Source of the DNA: Mobilitalea sp. | GTDB lineage: Bacteria > Bacillota_A > Clostridia > Lachnospirales > Lachnospiraceae | DNA length: 16,328 nucleotides | Direction: 5' to 3' | Assembly (NCBI GenBank): GCA_029974875.1 | Contig: JARKQP010000281.1 | Location: 1-16,328 of the forward strand | Shown: one piece after another, positions 1 through 7,860 of the stretch | How the letters are laid out: the number at the start of each line of letters is the position of its first letter | How positions within the stretch are numbered: the stretch's first letter is position 1 | Translations under genes and position numbers: made by a program | Notes under the pieces: model-generated | The model's database searches: none | What the model was told of the DNA's origin: nothing | Seen by the model: only the letters and a program-made list of their open reading frames with translations

Positions 1-1
1 T

Positions 2-631
2 GCCAATCTGATTATGGGCTTTTGGACAGCGGAGAGGGGCCAAGTCACTATCGGCGGAAAAAACATTGCAGAAATGAACGAACAGGATATGTCCGGCCTT
101 GTCTCCATCGTCCAGCAGGACAGCTTTTTGTTCAACACCTCCATTGCGGAAAACATCCGCATCGGACACGCCGGCGCGCAGATGGAGGAAGTAATAGAAG
201 CGGCAAAAAAATCCCGCATCCATGAAATGATCAGCAGTCTGCCCGAGGGATATGATACTGTGGTCGGAGAAGGCGGGGCAAAACTATCCGGTGGAGAAAA
301 ACAACGGATTGCAATTGCCCGCATCATGCTAAAAAACGCACCGATCATTGTTCTGGATGAGGCAACTGCTGCCATCGACCCATATAACGAGCATCTGATC
401 CAGGAAGCTATCAGCAATCTGAGTGAAAACAAGACTTTGATTATCATCGCTCATCATTTGAACACCATCGTTAATGCGGATCAGATTGTGGTAATGGAGG
501 AAGGGCGTGTGATTGCCAATGGAAAACACAAAGAATTGCTGGATACCTGCCCACTGTATTCAGAAATGGTTCAGGCACAAAATGAGGTAGACAATTGGGA
601 AATAAAGCAAACCGGGGAGGTATCAGCATGA
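2..631 (+). CDS. ABC transporter, exporter-fold half transporter (5'-truncated by window edge)
   Basis: Only the C-terminal part of the nucleotide-binding domain (about 209 residues) is in the window; the gene starts upstream. The reading frame is open from base 2, and the first residues (ANLIMGFW) should lie a few residues after the Walker A lysine. Visible are a Q-loop (SIVQQDSFLF), the ABC signature LSGGEKQR, Walker B IIVLDEA with the catalytic Glu, and an H-loop IAHHL. After Walker B comes DPYNE; from memory, a DPxNE string is common in exporter-fold siderophore importers such as YbtP/YbtQ and IrtA/IrtB. The TGA stop overlaps the ATG of the next gene (ATGA), so the two half transporters are translationally coupled and probably form a heterodimer. 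Substrate is not readable from the fragment. The family is certain; the direction of transport is not. Confidence 0.93.
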   Translation, partial: ANLIMGFWTAERGQVTIGGKNIAEMNEQDMSGLVSIVQQDSFLFNTSIAENIRIGHAGAQMEEVIEAAKKSRIHEMISSLPEGYDTVVGEGGAKLSGGEKQRIAIARIMLKNAPIIVLDEATAAIDPYNEHLIQEAISNLSENKTLIIIAHHLNTIVNADQIVVMEEGRVIANGKHKELLDTCPLYSEMVQAQNEVDNWEIKQTGEVSA

Positions 632-2355
632 TTCGAAAAATATTATCGGTAACAACAAGAAAGGGGAAGGCTCTGATTGTGACTGCCACTATCGCGTTTA
701 CCCTTGCGGGGCTACTGGGGGCCTATCTAATGTTCCTGGTGGTGGATATGCTGGAGCAGACCGCCGCAAACCCTTCGGAAACTTCGCTGACAGGGCTTGG
801 CTCAGCTCTATTTGGTGTAATTATCCTAAAGGCGCTGATGGGTATTGTAGCGGATATGTCCAAACATTTTGCCGGCTTTGATGTAGTGCTCACAGTCCGG
901 GAAAGCCTTATTAAAAAGCTTAAAAAGTTCTCTCTTGGGTTTTACAGTAAGGAGCGCCTGGGAGAAATCAGTACAATCATCCACAAGGATGTTGACAACC
1001 TTGAGGGTGTAGTAGGGCATTTTCTTTCTATTATGCTCAGTGATATCCTCATCGCACTGTTGCTTGGCCTCTGGCTCTTCTCTCAGAATCCCCTCCTGGG
1101 TCTCGCCATGGTATCTCTTTTGCCTTTCGCGGCGCTGGCTCTTGTATTGGGCTTCCGTAAAAATCTTAGATTGCAAAAGCAGACCAGCGACGATCTGGCC
1201 GATATGGTAAGCCTTTTTATAGAGTATACCAAGGGGATTCCACTCATGAAAGCCTTCTCGGAAAACACCGTTTTTGAAACCAGGCTAAAAAACAGTATTG
1301 AAGCCTTTGGGGCAAGCTCCCGTAAGCAAGCTAAGACCATCGCGGGCTATGTGGGCAGGTTTTCCCTGTTTTTTGAGCTTTCCTATGCTGTGATGATTAT
1401 TGTGGGGGCTCTCCTGCTGTATCATGGAAGCCTGGACATTGCCACCTTCTTATTGTTTATTATTTTCAGCGGGGAGTTTTATAAGCCATTTGGAAAAATT
1501 GAAAAATACTGGCTTGATTATTTGCAGGTCAAGGACAGCTACCGCCGTGTGGAGGCTGTATTAGAAGGTCCTGTCGTCCCAATAACAGAAACACCGAAAA
1601 AGCCGCAGAGCTTTGACATTGCTTTCAATCAAGTGAACTTCTCCTATGAAACAGATGAATTTGCCTTGAAAGATATCAACTTTCATCTGTCCCAGGGAAG
1701 TTTAACCGCGCTGGTAGGGCCTTCCGGCTCCGGCAAGACCACCGTTACGAATCTCCTGCTCCGGTTTTGGGACAGTGAAAGCGGCTCCATCAAGATTGGC
1801 GGCGTTAACATCCTTGACATGGATTATGACGACCTGCTTTCCAAAATCAGCATCGTGATGCAAAACGTGGTGCTTTTTGCGGACAGCATTTATGAAAACA
1901 TCCGATTGGGCAACCAGAACGCAACACGCCAGCAGGTTATCGAGGCTGCAAAAAAGGCACAAATTCATGACTTTATCTCCAGTCTGCCGGATGGGTACGA
2001 TACGAAGGTAGGAGAAAATGGCGTCGGGCTGTCGGGTGGCCAAAAACAGCGCATTTCCATTGCACGGGCATTCCTCAAAAATTCACCCATCGTGGTACTG
2101 GACGAGATCACCAGCAATGTTGACCCAATGAATGAAACCAAAATCCAGAAGGCAATCAGTGCCCTTGCCAAAGACAGGACGGTGTTGGTGATTGCCCACC
2201 ACCTGCGCACAATCCAGACTGCCGACCAGATCCTTGTTTTTGAGCAGGGCAGGCTTGCCGAGCAGGGAACCCATAGGTCGCTTCTGGAACAAGAAGGCTT
2301 GTATACACAGCTCTGGAAGACCCAGGAGGTGGCCAAGGGATGGAAAATTGCGTAA
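628..2355 (+). CDS. ABC transporter, exporter-fold (TMD-NBD) half transporter
   Basis: A 575-residue protein, the normal length for a type IV (exporter-fold) half transporter. The N-terminal half (about residues 12-300) holds the hydrophobic membrane segments. The C-terminal nucleotide-binding domain has Walker A GPSGSGKTT near 364-372, Q-loop MQN, signature LSGGQKQR near 468, Walker B VVLDE near 489-493 and an H-loop AHH near 523-525. I chose the ATG at 628 because GGGGAGG lies at 614-620 and the ATG overlaps the previous stop; the frame is also open upstream from a TTG at 595. The sequence DPMNE after Walker B mirrors DPYNE in the partner. Being paired with that partner and followed by an ECF module matches siaD-siaE in streptococcal heme operons. 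Heme, siderophore or peptide could be the substrate; this is not settled by sequence. Confidence 0.94.
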   Translation: MIRKILSVTTRKGKALIVTATIAFTLAGLLGAYLMFLVVDMLEQTAANPSETSLTGLGSALFGVIILKALMGIVADMSKHFAGFDVVLTVRESLIKKLKKFSLGFYSKERLGEISTIIHKDVDNLEGVVGHFLSIMLSDILIALLLGLWLFSQNPLLGLAMVSLLPFAALALVLGFRKNLRLQKQTSDDLADMVSLFIEYTKGIPLMKAFSENTVFETRLKNSIEAFGASSRKQAKTIAGYVGRFSLFFELSYAVMIIVGALLLYHGSLDIATFLLFIIFSGEFYKPFGKIEKYWLDYLQVKDSYRRVEAVLEGPVVPITETPKKPQSFDIAFNQVNFSYETDEFALKDINFHLSQGSLTALVGPSGSGKTTVTNLLLRFWDSESGSIKIGGVNILDMDYDDLLSKISIVMQNVVLFADSIYENIRLGNQNATRQQVIEAAKKAQIHDFISSLPDGYDTKVGENGVGLSGGQKQRISIARAFLKNSPIVVLDEITSNVDPMNETKIQKAISALAKDRTVLVIAHHLRTIQTADQILVFEQGRLAEQGTHRSLLEQEGLYTQLWKTQEVAKGWKIA

Positions 2356-3854
2356 TCCAACTGCAAGGAGTCAGTTACAATTACCATGATGAGGGTAAAA
2401 ATTCTCTTTCCGATATTGATTTGAAGATTAAACAGGGGGAATTCATTCTGATTGCCGGAGAAAGCGGATCCGGAAAGACAACGCTATCCAAATGCATCAA
2501 TGGACTGATCCCTTATTTCCACGAAGGCTTTCTCATGGGGGATATACTAGTGAACGGTAAAAACACCAGAGAGCTGGAACTGCATGAAATCGGAGAAGCC
2601 GTGGGTTCGGTTTTTCAGGATCCCCGGAGTCAGTTCTTCACTACTAATACCACGGATGAGGTTGCGTTTGGGTGCCAGAATATGGGGCTTTCCAGAACAG
2701 AAATACTCCAACGGATTGATTGGGCATTCACTTCCCTTCATGTGGATGCCCTTCGCGACCGCAGCATTTTCCAGCTCTCCAGCGGTGAGAAGCAAAAGAT
2801 CGCCATTGCCTCCTGCTGTGCTATGACTCCGGGTATTTATGTATTTGATGAGCCCTCTGCCAATCTGGACATTCCCTCCACCCTCCAGCTGGCCCAAATC
2901 ATGAAATTGTTAAAGGAGCTCGGTAATACCATCCTTGTGATTGAACACCGTCTGTATTACCTTACGGAACTGATTGACCGTGTACTCTTCATGGCAGAAG
3001 GAAAGATTTCTAAGACACTGATGCAAAGTGACATTGTTAAGCTCACGGCAGAGGAACTCTCTGCCATGGGGCTTCGACAATTTGACCTTGCAAGGGCAGC
3101 CCGCACATTGGTATTGACACCCAAGAAACCTGAAACCACTTTTTCAGTGAAAGGATTATCCTTCACCTATAAAAAGTACCGTCAAACCCAGCCTGAGAAA
3201 GTATTGCGAAGCGTAGAATTTGCAGCACAAGGCGGCGAGATTATTGGGCTTATCGGTAGAAATGGGGCGGGAAAAACCACATTGACAAAGCTGTGCAGCG
3301 GATTGTTGAAAGAGAATGCAGGGGTGGTATATTTAAATGGTAAGCAGCTTTCGGCTAAGGAAAGAATAGGCCAAATTTACTTTGTTATGCAGGATTCAGA
3401 TTATCAGTTGTTTTCCGACAGCGTTACCAAAGAATTGCAGCTCGGAATTACTCCCCACGGCAACTTAGAAAACCAGTGTGAGAACACTCTTGAAGCACTG
3501 GATCTGCTGCAATTTAAAGATTACCACCCGGCAGCCTTGTCCCGCGGGCAAAAGCAGCGGCTGACTATTGCAAATGCCATGATGTGTGGAGCGAACATCC
3601 TTTTTTTTGACGAACCGACCAGCGGGCTGGATGGTAAAAACATGCACCAGGTGGCTGACAGGCTGAATGATCTTGCCGAAAAAGGCAAAATTGTATTTGT
3701 AGTAACCCATGACTATGAGTTTCTGCTTACTTCCTGTACCCGTATATTATATTTGCAAGAGGGAGTAATTGCAGAAGATTTCGCATTGGAAACTGCCAGC
3801 ACGGAAAAGCTGAAACACCTTCTTTTTCAGTCAGAAGGAGGCACAGTGAAATGA
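2340..3854 (+). CDS. ECF transporter ATPase, two fused ATP-binding domains (EcfA-EcfA' type)
   Basis: A 504-residue cytoplasmic ATPase made of two ABC domains in tandem, powering an ECF-type importer. Domain 1 has Walker A GESGSGKTT near residues 40-48, Q-loop FQDPRSQ, signature LSSGEKQ near 146 and Walker B VFDEP near 168-172. Domain 2 has Walker A GRNGAGKTT near 306-314, Q-loop MQDSDYQ, signature LSRGQKQR near 400 and Walker B FFDEP near 424, with H-loop residues EH (domain 1) and TH (domain 2). In most vitamin ECF systems the two ATPases are separate proteins; a fused form is typical of dedicated modules. The ATG at 2340 lies inside the end of the previous gene (16-nt overlap), with AGGAGG about 10 nt upstream. 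It is followed at once by its T subunit, so this is a self-contained group I ECF transporter. Confidence 0.95.
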   Translation: MENCVIQLQGVSYNYHDEGKNSLSDIDLKIKQGEFILIAGESGSGKTTLSKCINGLIPYFHEGFLMGDILVNGKNTRELELHEIGEAVGSVFQDPRSQFFTTNTTDEVAFGCQNMGLSRTEILQRIDWAFTSLHVDALRDRSIFQLSSGEKQKIAIASCCAMTPGIYVFDEPSANLDIPSTLQLAQIMKLLKELGNTILVIEHRLYYLTELIDRVLFMAEGKISKTLMQSDIVKLTAEELSAMGLRQFDLARAARTLVLTPKKPETTFSVKGLSFTYKKYRQTQPEKVLRSVEFAAQGGEIIGLIGRNGAGKTTLTKLCSGLLKENAGVVYLNGKQLSAKERIGQIYFVMQDSDYQLFSDSVTKELQLGITPHGNLENQCENTLEALDLLQFKDYHPAALSRGQKQRLTIANAMMCGANILFFDEPTSGLDGKNMHQVADRLNDLAEKGKIVFVVTHDYEFLLTSCTRILYLQEGVIAEDFALETASTEKLKHLLFQSEGGTVK

Positions 3855-4570
3855 ATCAAAATTTATCCGGGGGAAATCTTCAATTGGATCCCCGCATTCG
3901 TCTTCTACTTGTTATTATGCTGAGTACGGTATCATTTTGGATGACCACGTCTTTAACATCAACCTGCCTGGTTATTCTTGCAGCTTTACTGATGCTTGCT
4001 TCCGGGATTTATAAGATAACCTTTTATACCCTTGCATTCTATGGTGTATTCCTGCTGTTGGACAGTATGGCCTCCGGAATAGGGAGCTCCACTCTTTCAC
4101 TTGTGATTGTAACATTGAGCTATTTTATCCAGAAGTGTACCACGATTTTTATGCTTGGTGCATATTTATCGGGAACCACCAGCGTTACGGAAGTAATATG
4201 TACATTAGAAACCCTGCGGTTACCTGACCAAATCATTATTCCCTTCGCAGTTGCAATGCGGTTTATGCCTTCTATCCGTGAGGATTTTAGTTGCTTAAAA
4301 GACAGCCTGCGGGTGCGTAATATTGATGTGTCTATCCGGGGCATTCTGACACATCCGCTTCAAACCATGGAATTCCTTGTGGTTCCCATTCTTATCCGCA
4401 GTTACAAAACCTCCGACGAGCTGGCAGCGTCGGCAATGGTAAGAGGACTTGGCAGTGGAAGAAGAAAGACAATTCTACGTCCCCTTAAATTCAGGGCATT
4501 GGATTTCGTAGCTCTGGCTTTTATCTTAGGGATGATTGGATTTCTGTTTTATTTGCAAAATACCATTTAG
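3851..4570 (+). CDS. ECF transporter transmembrane T subunit (EcfT/CbiQ family)
   Basis: A 239-residue membrane protein with several hydrophobic helices (about residues 18-110 and a last one near 218-235) and the long amphipathic coupling region in between. The segment AMVRGLG near 195-201 is the A-x-R-G coupling motif that docks on the ATPase grooves; the AMRFMPS segment just before it is also typical of CbiQ/EcfT proteins. It joins the double ATPase to the substrate-binding S subunit encoded next. The ATG overlaps the stop of the ATPase gene (ATGA), with GGAGG about 10 nt upstream, so the two are coupled. Family assignment is firm; it does not tell the substrate. Confidence 0.92.
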   Translation: MNQNLSGGNLQLDPRIRLLLVIMLSTVSFWMTTSLTSTCLVILAALLMLASGIYKITFYTLAFYGVFLLLDSMASGIGSSTLSLVIVTLSYFIQKCTTIFMLGAYLSGTTSVTEVICTLETLRLPDQIIIPFAVAMRFMPSIREDFSCLKDSLRVRNIDVSIRGILTHPLQTMEFLVVPILIRSYKTSDELAASAMVRGLGSGRRKTILRPLKFRALDFVALAFILGMIGFLFYLQNTI

Positions 4571-4587
4571 GCAAAAAGGAGGAAAAG

Positions 4588-5199
4588 ATGAACAAGCGAA
4601 ACAGCAAAACCAACAAACTAAATGCGAAGGATCTTATCAACATTGGTATCTTTACTGCCATCTATATCGTCACCTATATGATTGTGGGAATATTGGCCGG
4701 GGTGACAGTAATCGGTGTACTGGGCAACACCATCGTGACTTCCATTTTTACCGGTGTGATCTATATGCTTATGGCGGTAAAGGTGAAAAAATGGGGGGTA
4801 TTTTTCGTGGCCGGTACTGTTATGGGGCTGTTAAGTCTCACTACTGGCAACATCTATGGTGCCCTGTTCACCATTGCCGGAGCTTTCCTTGCGGAATTAG
4901 TTGCTAACCGCCGCAAGTATGGTAAGCTAATTGATTTGATGTGTGCTTTTGTCATCACTACGCTGATGCACTTTATCGGATATTATTTACCTATGTTTCT
5001 TTCAGCTGAGAAATATCTTCAAAAGAGCGCTGAGCGCTGGAATTTAACTCCTGATGTGATTGCCAAATATATGGAATATATTAATTGGCCTATCTTTGGA
5101 GTGCTGATATTACTAAACATTGCCGCTGCATTTCTTGGCGCTTGGATTGGTGTCAGAATTTTAATCAAACATTTCAGGAAGGCAGGTTTTATTAAATAA
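4588..5199 (+). CDS. ECF transporter substrate-binding S component, MptS/Trep_Strep-like
   Basis: A 203-residue integral membrane protein with about six hydrophobic segments, starting with a short basic N-terminus (NKRNSKTNK). AAGGAGG lies just before the ATG and the gap to the T subunit is 17 nt, so it belongs to the same operon. S components bind the substrate and topple in the membrane when docked on the ATPase-T module. The pattern (IGIFTAIY near the N-terminus, NIYGALFTIAGAFLAEL in the middle, a basic C-terminus) recalls the Trep_Strep family (TIGR02185, MptS type). S components of that order and context include SiaH of group A streptococci, proposed to carry heme. The substrate here is inferred from neighbours only. 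Confidence 0.85.
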   Translation: MNKRNSKTNKLNAKDLINIGIFTAIYIVTYMIVGILAGVTVIGVLGNTIVTSIFTGVIYMLMAVKVKKWGVFFVAGTVMGLLSLTTGNIYGALFTIAGAFLAELVANRRKYGKLIDLMCAFVITTLMHFIGYYLPMFLSAEKYLQKSAERWNLTPDVIAKYMEYINWPIFGVLILLNIAAAFLGAWIGVRILIKHFRKAGFIK

Positions 5200-5204
5200 A
5201 ATAG

Positions 5205-5429
5205 CTGAGGCTGTTACAAAATGAATTTTCCACTTTATCCAGATTAAATGCATATGAATTCAGAATGAAACTTGCTCCTATTGATGACCCTATATATAAG
5301 TTTATGATGAAAAAACGTACTCAGGGTAAAGACTACTATGTCTATATGACTGCCAGCGCTAATAAGTTTCTTCGTATCTACTATGGGCGGGTCAATGAAT
5401 ATCTTGCATCATTGAATACCCACTCATAG
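5205..5429 (+). pseudogene. IS110-family transposase, C-terminal remnant
   Basis: A frame open from about 5205 to a TAG at 5427-5429 encodes the very end of an IS110-type transposase (Transposase_20 region). Diagnostic pieces are DPIYKFMMKKRTQGKDYYVY followed by MTASANKFLRIYYGRVNEYL, which match the family pattern of Y-x-KKR-x-EGK then A-x-x-x-A-x-K-x-LR. Only about 70 residues remain of roughly 400; the RuvC-like DEDD catalytic domain is absent. There is no proper start or ribosome binding site, so it is not expected to be active. It sits directly behind the ECF operon, at the convergent junction with the FMN-lipoprotein gene. Confidence 0.72.
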
Positions 5430-5450
5430 TTTCAAAACATTTTTTCTCAG

Positions 5451-5474
5451 GCCAGCAATACTGGTGGTCTTTTT
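5451..5474 (+). terminator. Possible weak rho-independent terminator
   Basis: CCAG-CAATA-CTGG forms a 4-bp stem (5 with a G-T pair) followed after TGGTC by TTTTT (5470-5474). The stem is short, so this is weak. It lies after the transposase remnant and could end the ECF operon transcript, or be part of the old element's end. Confidence 0.3.
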
Positions 5475-5547
5475 GTGATGCACTTTTTTACTTTAGATAT
5501 TCCTACAAAAACACTTGACTTTTTCTTTGCAGGCTACTGGGCGGATT

Positions 5548-5562
5548 CGGGACTTGCACCCG
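5548..5562 (-). other. Isolated tRNA T-arm-like hairpin sequence
   Basis: Read on the minus strand, CGGG-TGCAAGT-CCCG has a 4-bp stem and 7-nt loop close to a tRNA T-arm loop (TTCAAGT), followed by AATCCGCCCA. No D-arm, anticodon arm or matching acceptor strand can be found nearby, so no tRNA is called. It may be a leftover of a tRNA 3' end used as an integration site, part of a group II intron, or chance. Confidence 0.25.
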
Positions 5563-5567
5563 TTGGA

Positions 5568-5599
5568 AATAATAACTTACATCTCCTCTAGTTATTATT
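5568..5599. repeat. AT-rich 10-bp inverted repeat
   Basis: AATAATAACT (5568-5577) and AGTTATTATT (5590-5599) are perfect inverted copies around a 12-nt loop. It lies 14 nt past the stop of the minus-strand FMN-lipoprotein gene and could form the 3' end of that transcript, although it is AT-rich and no clear U tract follows. Confidence 0.5.
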
Positions 5600-5613
5600 C
5601 ACGAAGCTCCGGT

Positions 5614-5964
5614 TTATTTTTTACCTGCCTGCTCCATGCAGTCCTTTACTGCTGCCTTAATCGCATCGCTAGTGAAGGTCGCACTGGTAAACCCATCTAC
5701 CTCATAGGTCTGCTTCTCGATGATCGCATCCGGCACAAGGGGAATCGCTTTTTCTGCGAACCATTCTGTTTCCTGATGCTCCGTAACCTGTACCGAGAGG
5801 ATGGAATCCTTGCTAAATTCCACCTCAACCGTCATATCGCCGCCATAGCCCTGTGCAGTGGCAGTATAGGTTCCTGCGTTATACCCCCCGGAGGAATCGC
5901 TGCACCCGCCAAGTGTAGCTAATATGCATAGGGCAGTTATAATAAATGAAATCTGTTTTTTCAT
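5614..5964 (-). CDS. Small FMN-binding-domain lipoprotein (FMN_bind, covalently flavinylated type)
   Basis: A 116-residue secreted lipoprotein. The N-terminus MKKQ, a hydrophobic stretch and the lipobox LGGC (Cys near residue 21) give a signal peptidase II site, so it is anchored outside the membrane. The rest fits a single FMN_bind domain (PF04205): near the C-terminus DGFTSATFTSDAI matches the flavinylation motif D-G-x-(S/T)-x-A-T-x-(S/T), where ApbE attaches FMN to the threonine. No apbE gene is in the window. AAGGAGG lies about 10 nt before the ATG. It is the last gene of the siderophore-type transporter operon, 81 nt after the ATPase gene. I infer a role as an extracytosolic one-domain electron carrier, perhaps reducing ferric substrate; this is not established for this protein. 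Confidence 0.87.
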   Translation of the reverse strand: MKKQISFIITALCILATLGGCSDSSGGYNAGTYTATAQGYGGDMTVEVEFSKDSILSVQVTEHQETEWFAEKAIPLVPDAIIEKQTYEVDGFTSATFTSDAIKAAVKDCMEQAGKK

Positions 5965-6045
5965 AATAAAAGGCCTCCTTTTCGTTTCCCCTTACTTTTT
6001 ACCGTATTCCTTATCTTGTTTTTCACTTTATTTTTATCTTCTATC

Positions 6046-6849
6046 TTATTTTTCAAAGCTTTGTCCCCGCACACCGTAAGGAAGGCATACCGGCACATCC
6101 AGCACGGGATGCCGGATTACCTCTGCCTCCACATCAAAAACCTCCCGGAGGGTCTCCGGTGTGATGACCTCTTCCGGCGCACCCTCACAATATTTCCTCC
6201 CATCCTTAATAGCCACAAGATAGTCTGAAAACATAACCGCGTGGTTTAAGTCATGCAAGACCATGACAACCGTTACGCCCTGCTCAGCATTCAATGTCCT
6301 AAGGAGCTGGAGGATCTCCAGCTGGTGTGAGATGTCCAGATAAGTGGTAGGCTCATCCAGGAACAAGATCCCCGTCCTTTGCGCCAAAGCCATGGCGATC
6401 CAGCCACGCTGCCGCTGTCCGCCGGACAGCTGCTCCAGGTCCCGGTCTGCCACGTCCGTCATATTAGTACATGCTAAGGCCCATTGGATCACCTCCAGGT
6501 CTTTTTGCGTCATGCCAGACATCTTTGTGCGATAGGGGAAGCGCCCATACTCCACCAAATCCTGTACGGTTATCCCTGCCGGCGTCTGTGCGCTTTGGGG
6601 CAGCAGCGCCAGCTTTTGAGCTACAAGCTTTGTCGGTATCCTATGGATGGATTCCCCTTCTAAATACACGGCACCGCCCGACGGGGCGATCAGCCTTGAC
6701 ATGGTTTTAAGAACCGTCGATTTCCCGGAGCCATTTGAGCCGATCAGTGTTGTAATCTGCCCCTTTGGTATCTCCAGGTTAAAATCGCAAAAGACCGGGA
6801 CTCCTCCATAGCCGGCAGACAGCTTATCTGCTGTTATACAAGCCTGCAT
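6046..6849 (-). CDS. Iron-siderophore/heme ABC transporter ATP-binding protein (FecE/FepC-like)
   Basis: A 267-residue cytoplasmic ATPase of the FepC/FhuC/BtuD class, which drives import through FecCD permeases. Motifs in order: Walker A GSNGSGKST (residues 37-45), Q-loop LPQSAQT (83-89), EYGRFPYR (100-107, the typical linker of this class), signature LSGGQRQR (141-148), Walker B ILFLDEP (161-167) and the H-loop His near 199 in VLHDLNHA. It starts 12 nt after the preceding permease, with GGAGG about 8 nt before the ATG. Full length and all catalytic residues are present. The substrate cannot be told from the ATPase; a ferric siderophore, heme or cobalamin all occur in this family. Confidence 0.95.
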   Translation of the reverse strand: MQACITADKLSAGYGGVPVFCDFNLEIPKGQITTLIGSNGSGKSTVLKTMSRLIAPSGGAVYLEGESIHRIPTKLVAQKLALLPQSAQTPAGITVQDLVEYGRFPYRTKMSGMTQKDLEVIQWALACTNMTDVADRDLEQLSGGQRQRGWIAMALAQRTGILFLDEPTTYLDISHQLEILQLLRTLNAEQGVTVVMVLHDLNHAVMFSDYLVAIKDGRKYCEGAPEEVITPETLREVFDVEAEVIRHPVLDVPVCLPYGVRGQSFEK

Positions 6850-6861
6850 AGTTTCACCTCC

Positions 6862-7860
6862 TTACACCTGCCTGCGCAGCAGATACAGAAAATAGGGCGC
6901 AGCCAAAATAGAAACCATAATGCCCACAGGTATCTCAATGGGCTGGAACAAAGAGCGTCCCATCGTATCCGAGAGCAGCAGAAAAAGTCCGCCCATCAGC
7001 ATAGAAGCAGGAAGGAGGTATCGGTGGCGTGCGCCTACAAGCCTCCTCGCCATATGGGGCGCTACCAGCCCGATAAAGCTAATCCCTCCACTGACGGAGA
7101 TACAGCTAGCCGCCAGAGCCACCGCGATAACCAGAAGGATCCTGCGCTCCCTTTCCACCCGGACGCCCAGAGCCAGGGAAGCTTCCTCCCCAAGCAAGAG
7201 CAGATCCAGGACATTCATCCTGCTAAGGAGCAGAGGAACCAGAACCAGCAGATAGGGAACCAAGGCCTTAACCTGGTGCCAGCTGCTGCCCCAGATATTT
7301 CCCGCCAACCATCTGGCAACCAGCTGATAGCTGCTGTTCTCCATATCCGTAGCCATAATGAGCATCAGGGCAGAAAACCCGGCGGAAATTCCAATTCCGC
7401 CCAATAACAGGTAATCAGGCCTGACCTTCCCATTCCTTCTAGCAAAACCGAACAACAATACTGCCACCATAAGACCGCCTGCCAGGGCAAACAGCGGTTG
7501 GTAAAGCATTGTACTGACATGCAGGGAAGGAAAGAATGACAGGAAAATCATCACTGAAAATCCTGCTCCTGCGTTAATACCTAATATCCCCGGATCTGCC
7601 AGAGGATTCTCAGTCACCGCCTGCAGGGTGCAGCCGGACAGGGCTAAGCCCATCCCGCACAGAACAGCTAAAAGGATGCGTGGAAGCCGGATCTGCAGCA
7701 GCACAGCCGATGCCCCTGGGCTGTTTGGTTTTATAATGCTTGCAAAGACCTCCGAATACGGTATGTTCAGATAACCGCAATTCACAGAGAATAAAACTGC
7801 TGCACAAGCTGCGGCCAGAAGCAGCCAAAGCCAGAGCCGATGCTTGTTTTGCCTTTTCAT
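6862..7860 (-). CDS. FecCD-family siderophore/heme ABC transporter permease (second)
   Basis: A 332-residue polytopic permease of the type II importer class (FecCD, PF01032; around ten membrane helices). Family landmarks are RLPRILLAVLCGMGLALSG, the string NPLADPGILGINAGAG, the cytoplasmic EEASLALGVRVER that contacts the ATPase, and GGISFIGLVAPHMARRLVG near the C-terminus. The ATG overlaps the TGA of the first permease (ATGA), with AGGAG just upstream inside that gene, so the two are coupled and should form a heterodimer. Substrate is inferred only from the adjoining binding protein. Confidence 0.95.
   Translation of the reverse strand: MKRQNKHRLWLWLLLAAACAAVLFSVNCGYLNIPYSEVFASIIKPNSPGASAVLLQIRLPRILLAVLCGMGLALSGCTLQAVTENPLADPGILGINAGAGFSVMIFLSFFPSLHVSTMLYQPLFALAGGLMVAVLLFGFARRNGKVRPDYLLLGGIGISAGFSALMLIMATDMENSSYQLVARWLAGNIWGSSWHQVKALVPYLLVLVPLLLSRMNVLDLLLLGEEASLALGVRVERERRILLVIAVALAASCISVSGGISFIGLVAPHMARRLVGARHRYLLPASMLMGGLFLLLSDTMGRSLFQPIEIPVGIMVSILAAPYFLYLLRRQV

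Noticed and set aside
4897..4911. TTAG-N3-CTAAC resembling the operator
   Set aside because: It is inside the S-component coding region, the spacing differs from the other four copies, and the codons explain it.
5530..5566. Possible tRNA gene on the minus strand
   Set aside because: Only a T-arm-like hairpin is present; no anticodon arm, D-arm or pairing acceptor stem was found.
5515..5922. 135-codon plus-strand open frame
   Set aside because: It lies opposite the FMN-binding lipoprotein gene, has no ribosome binding site and resembles no family.
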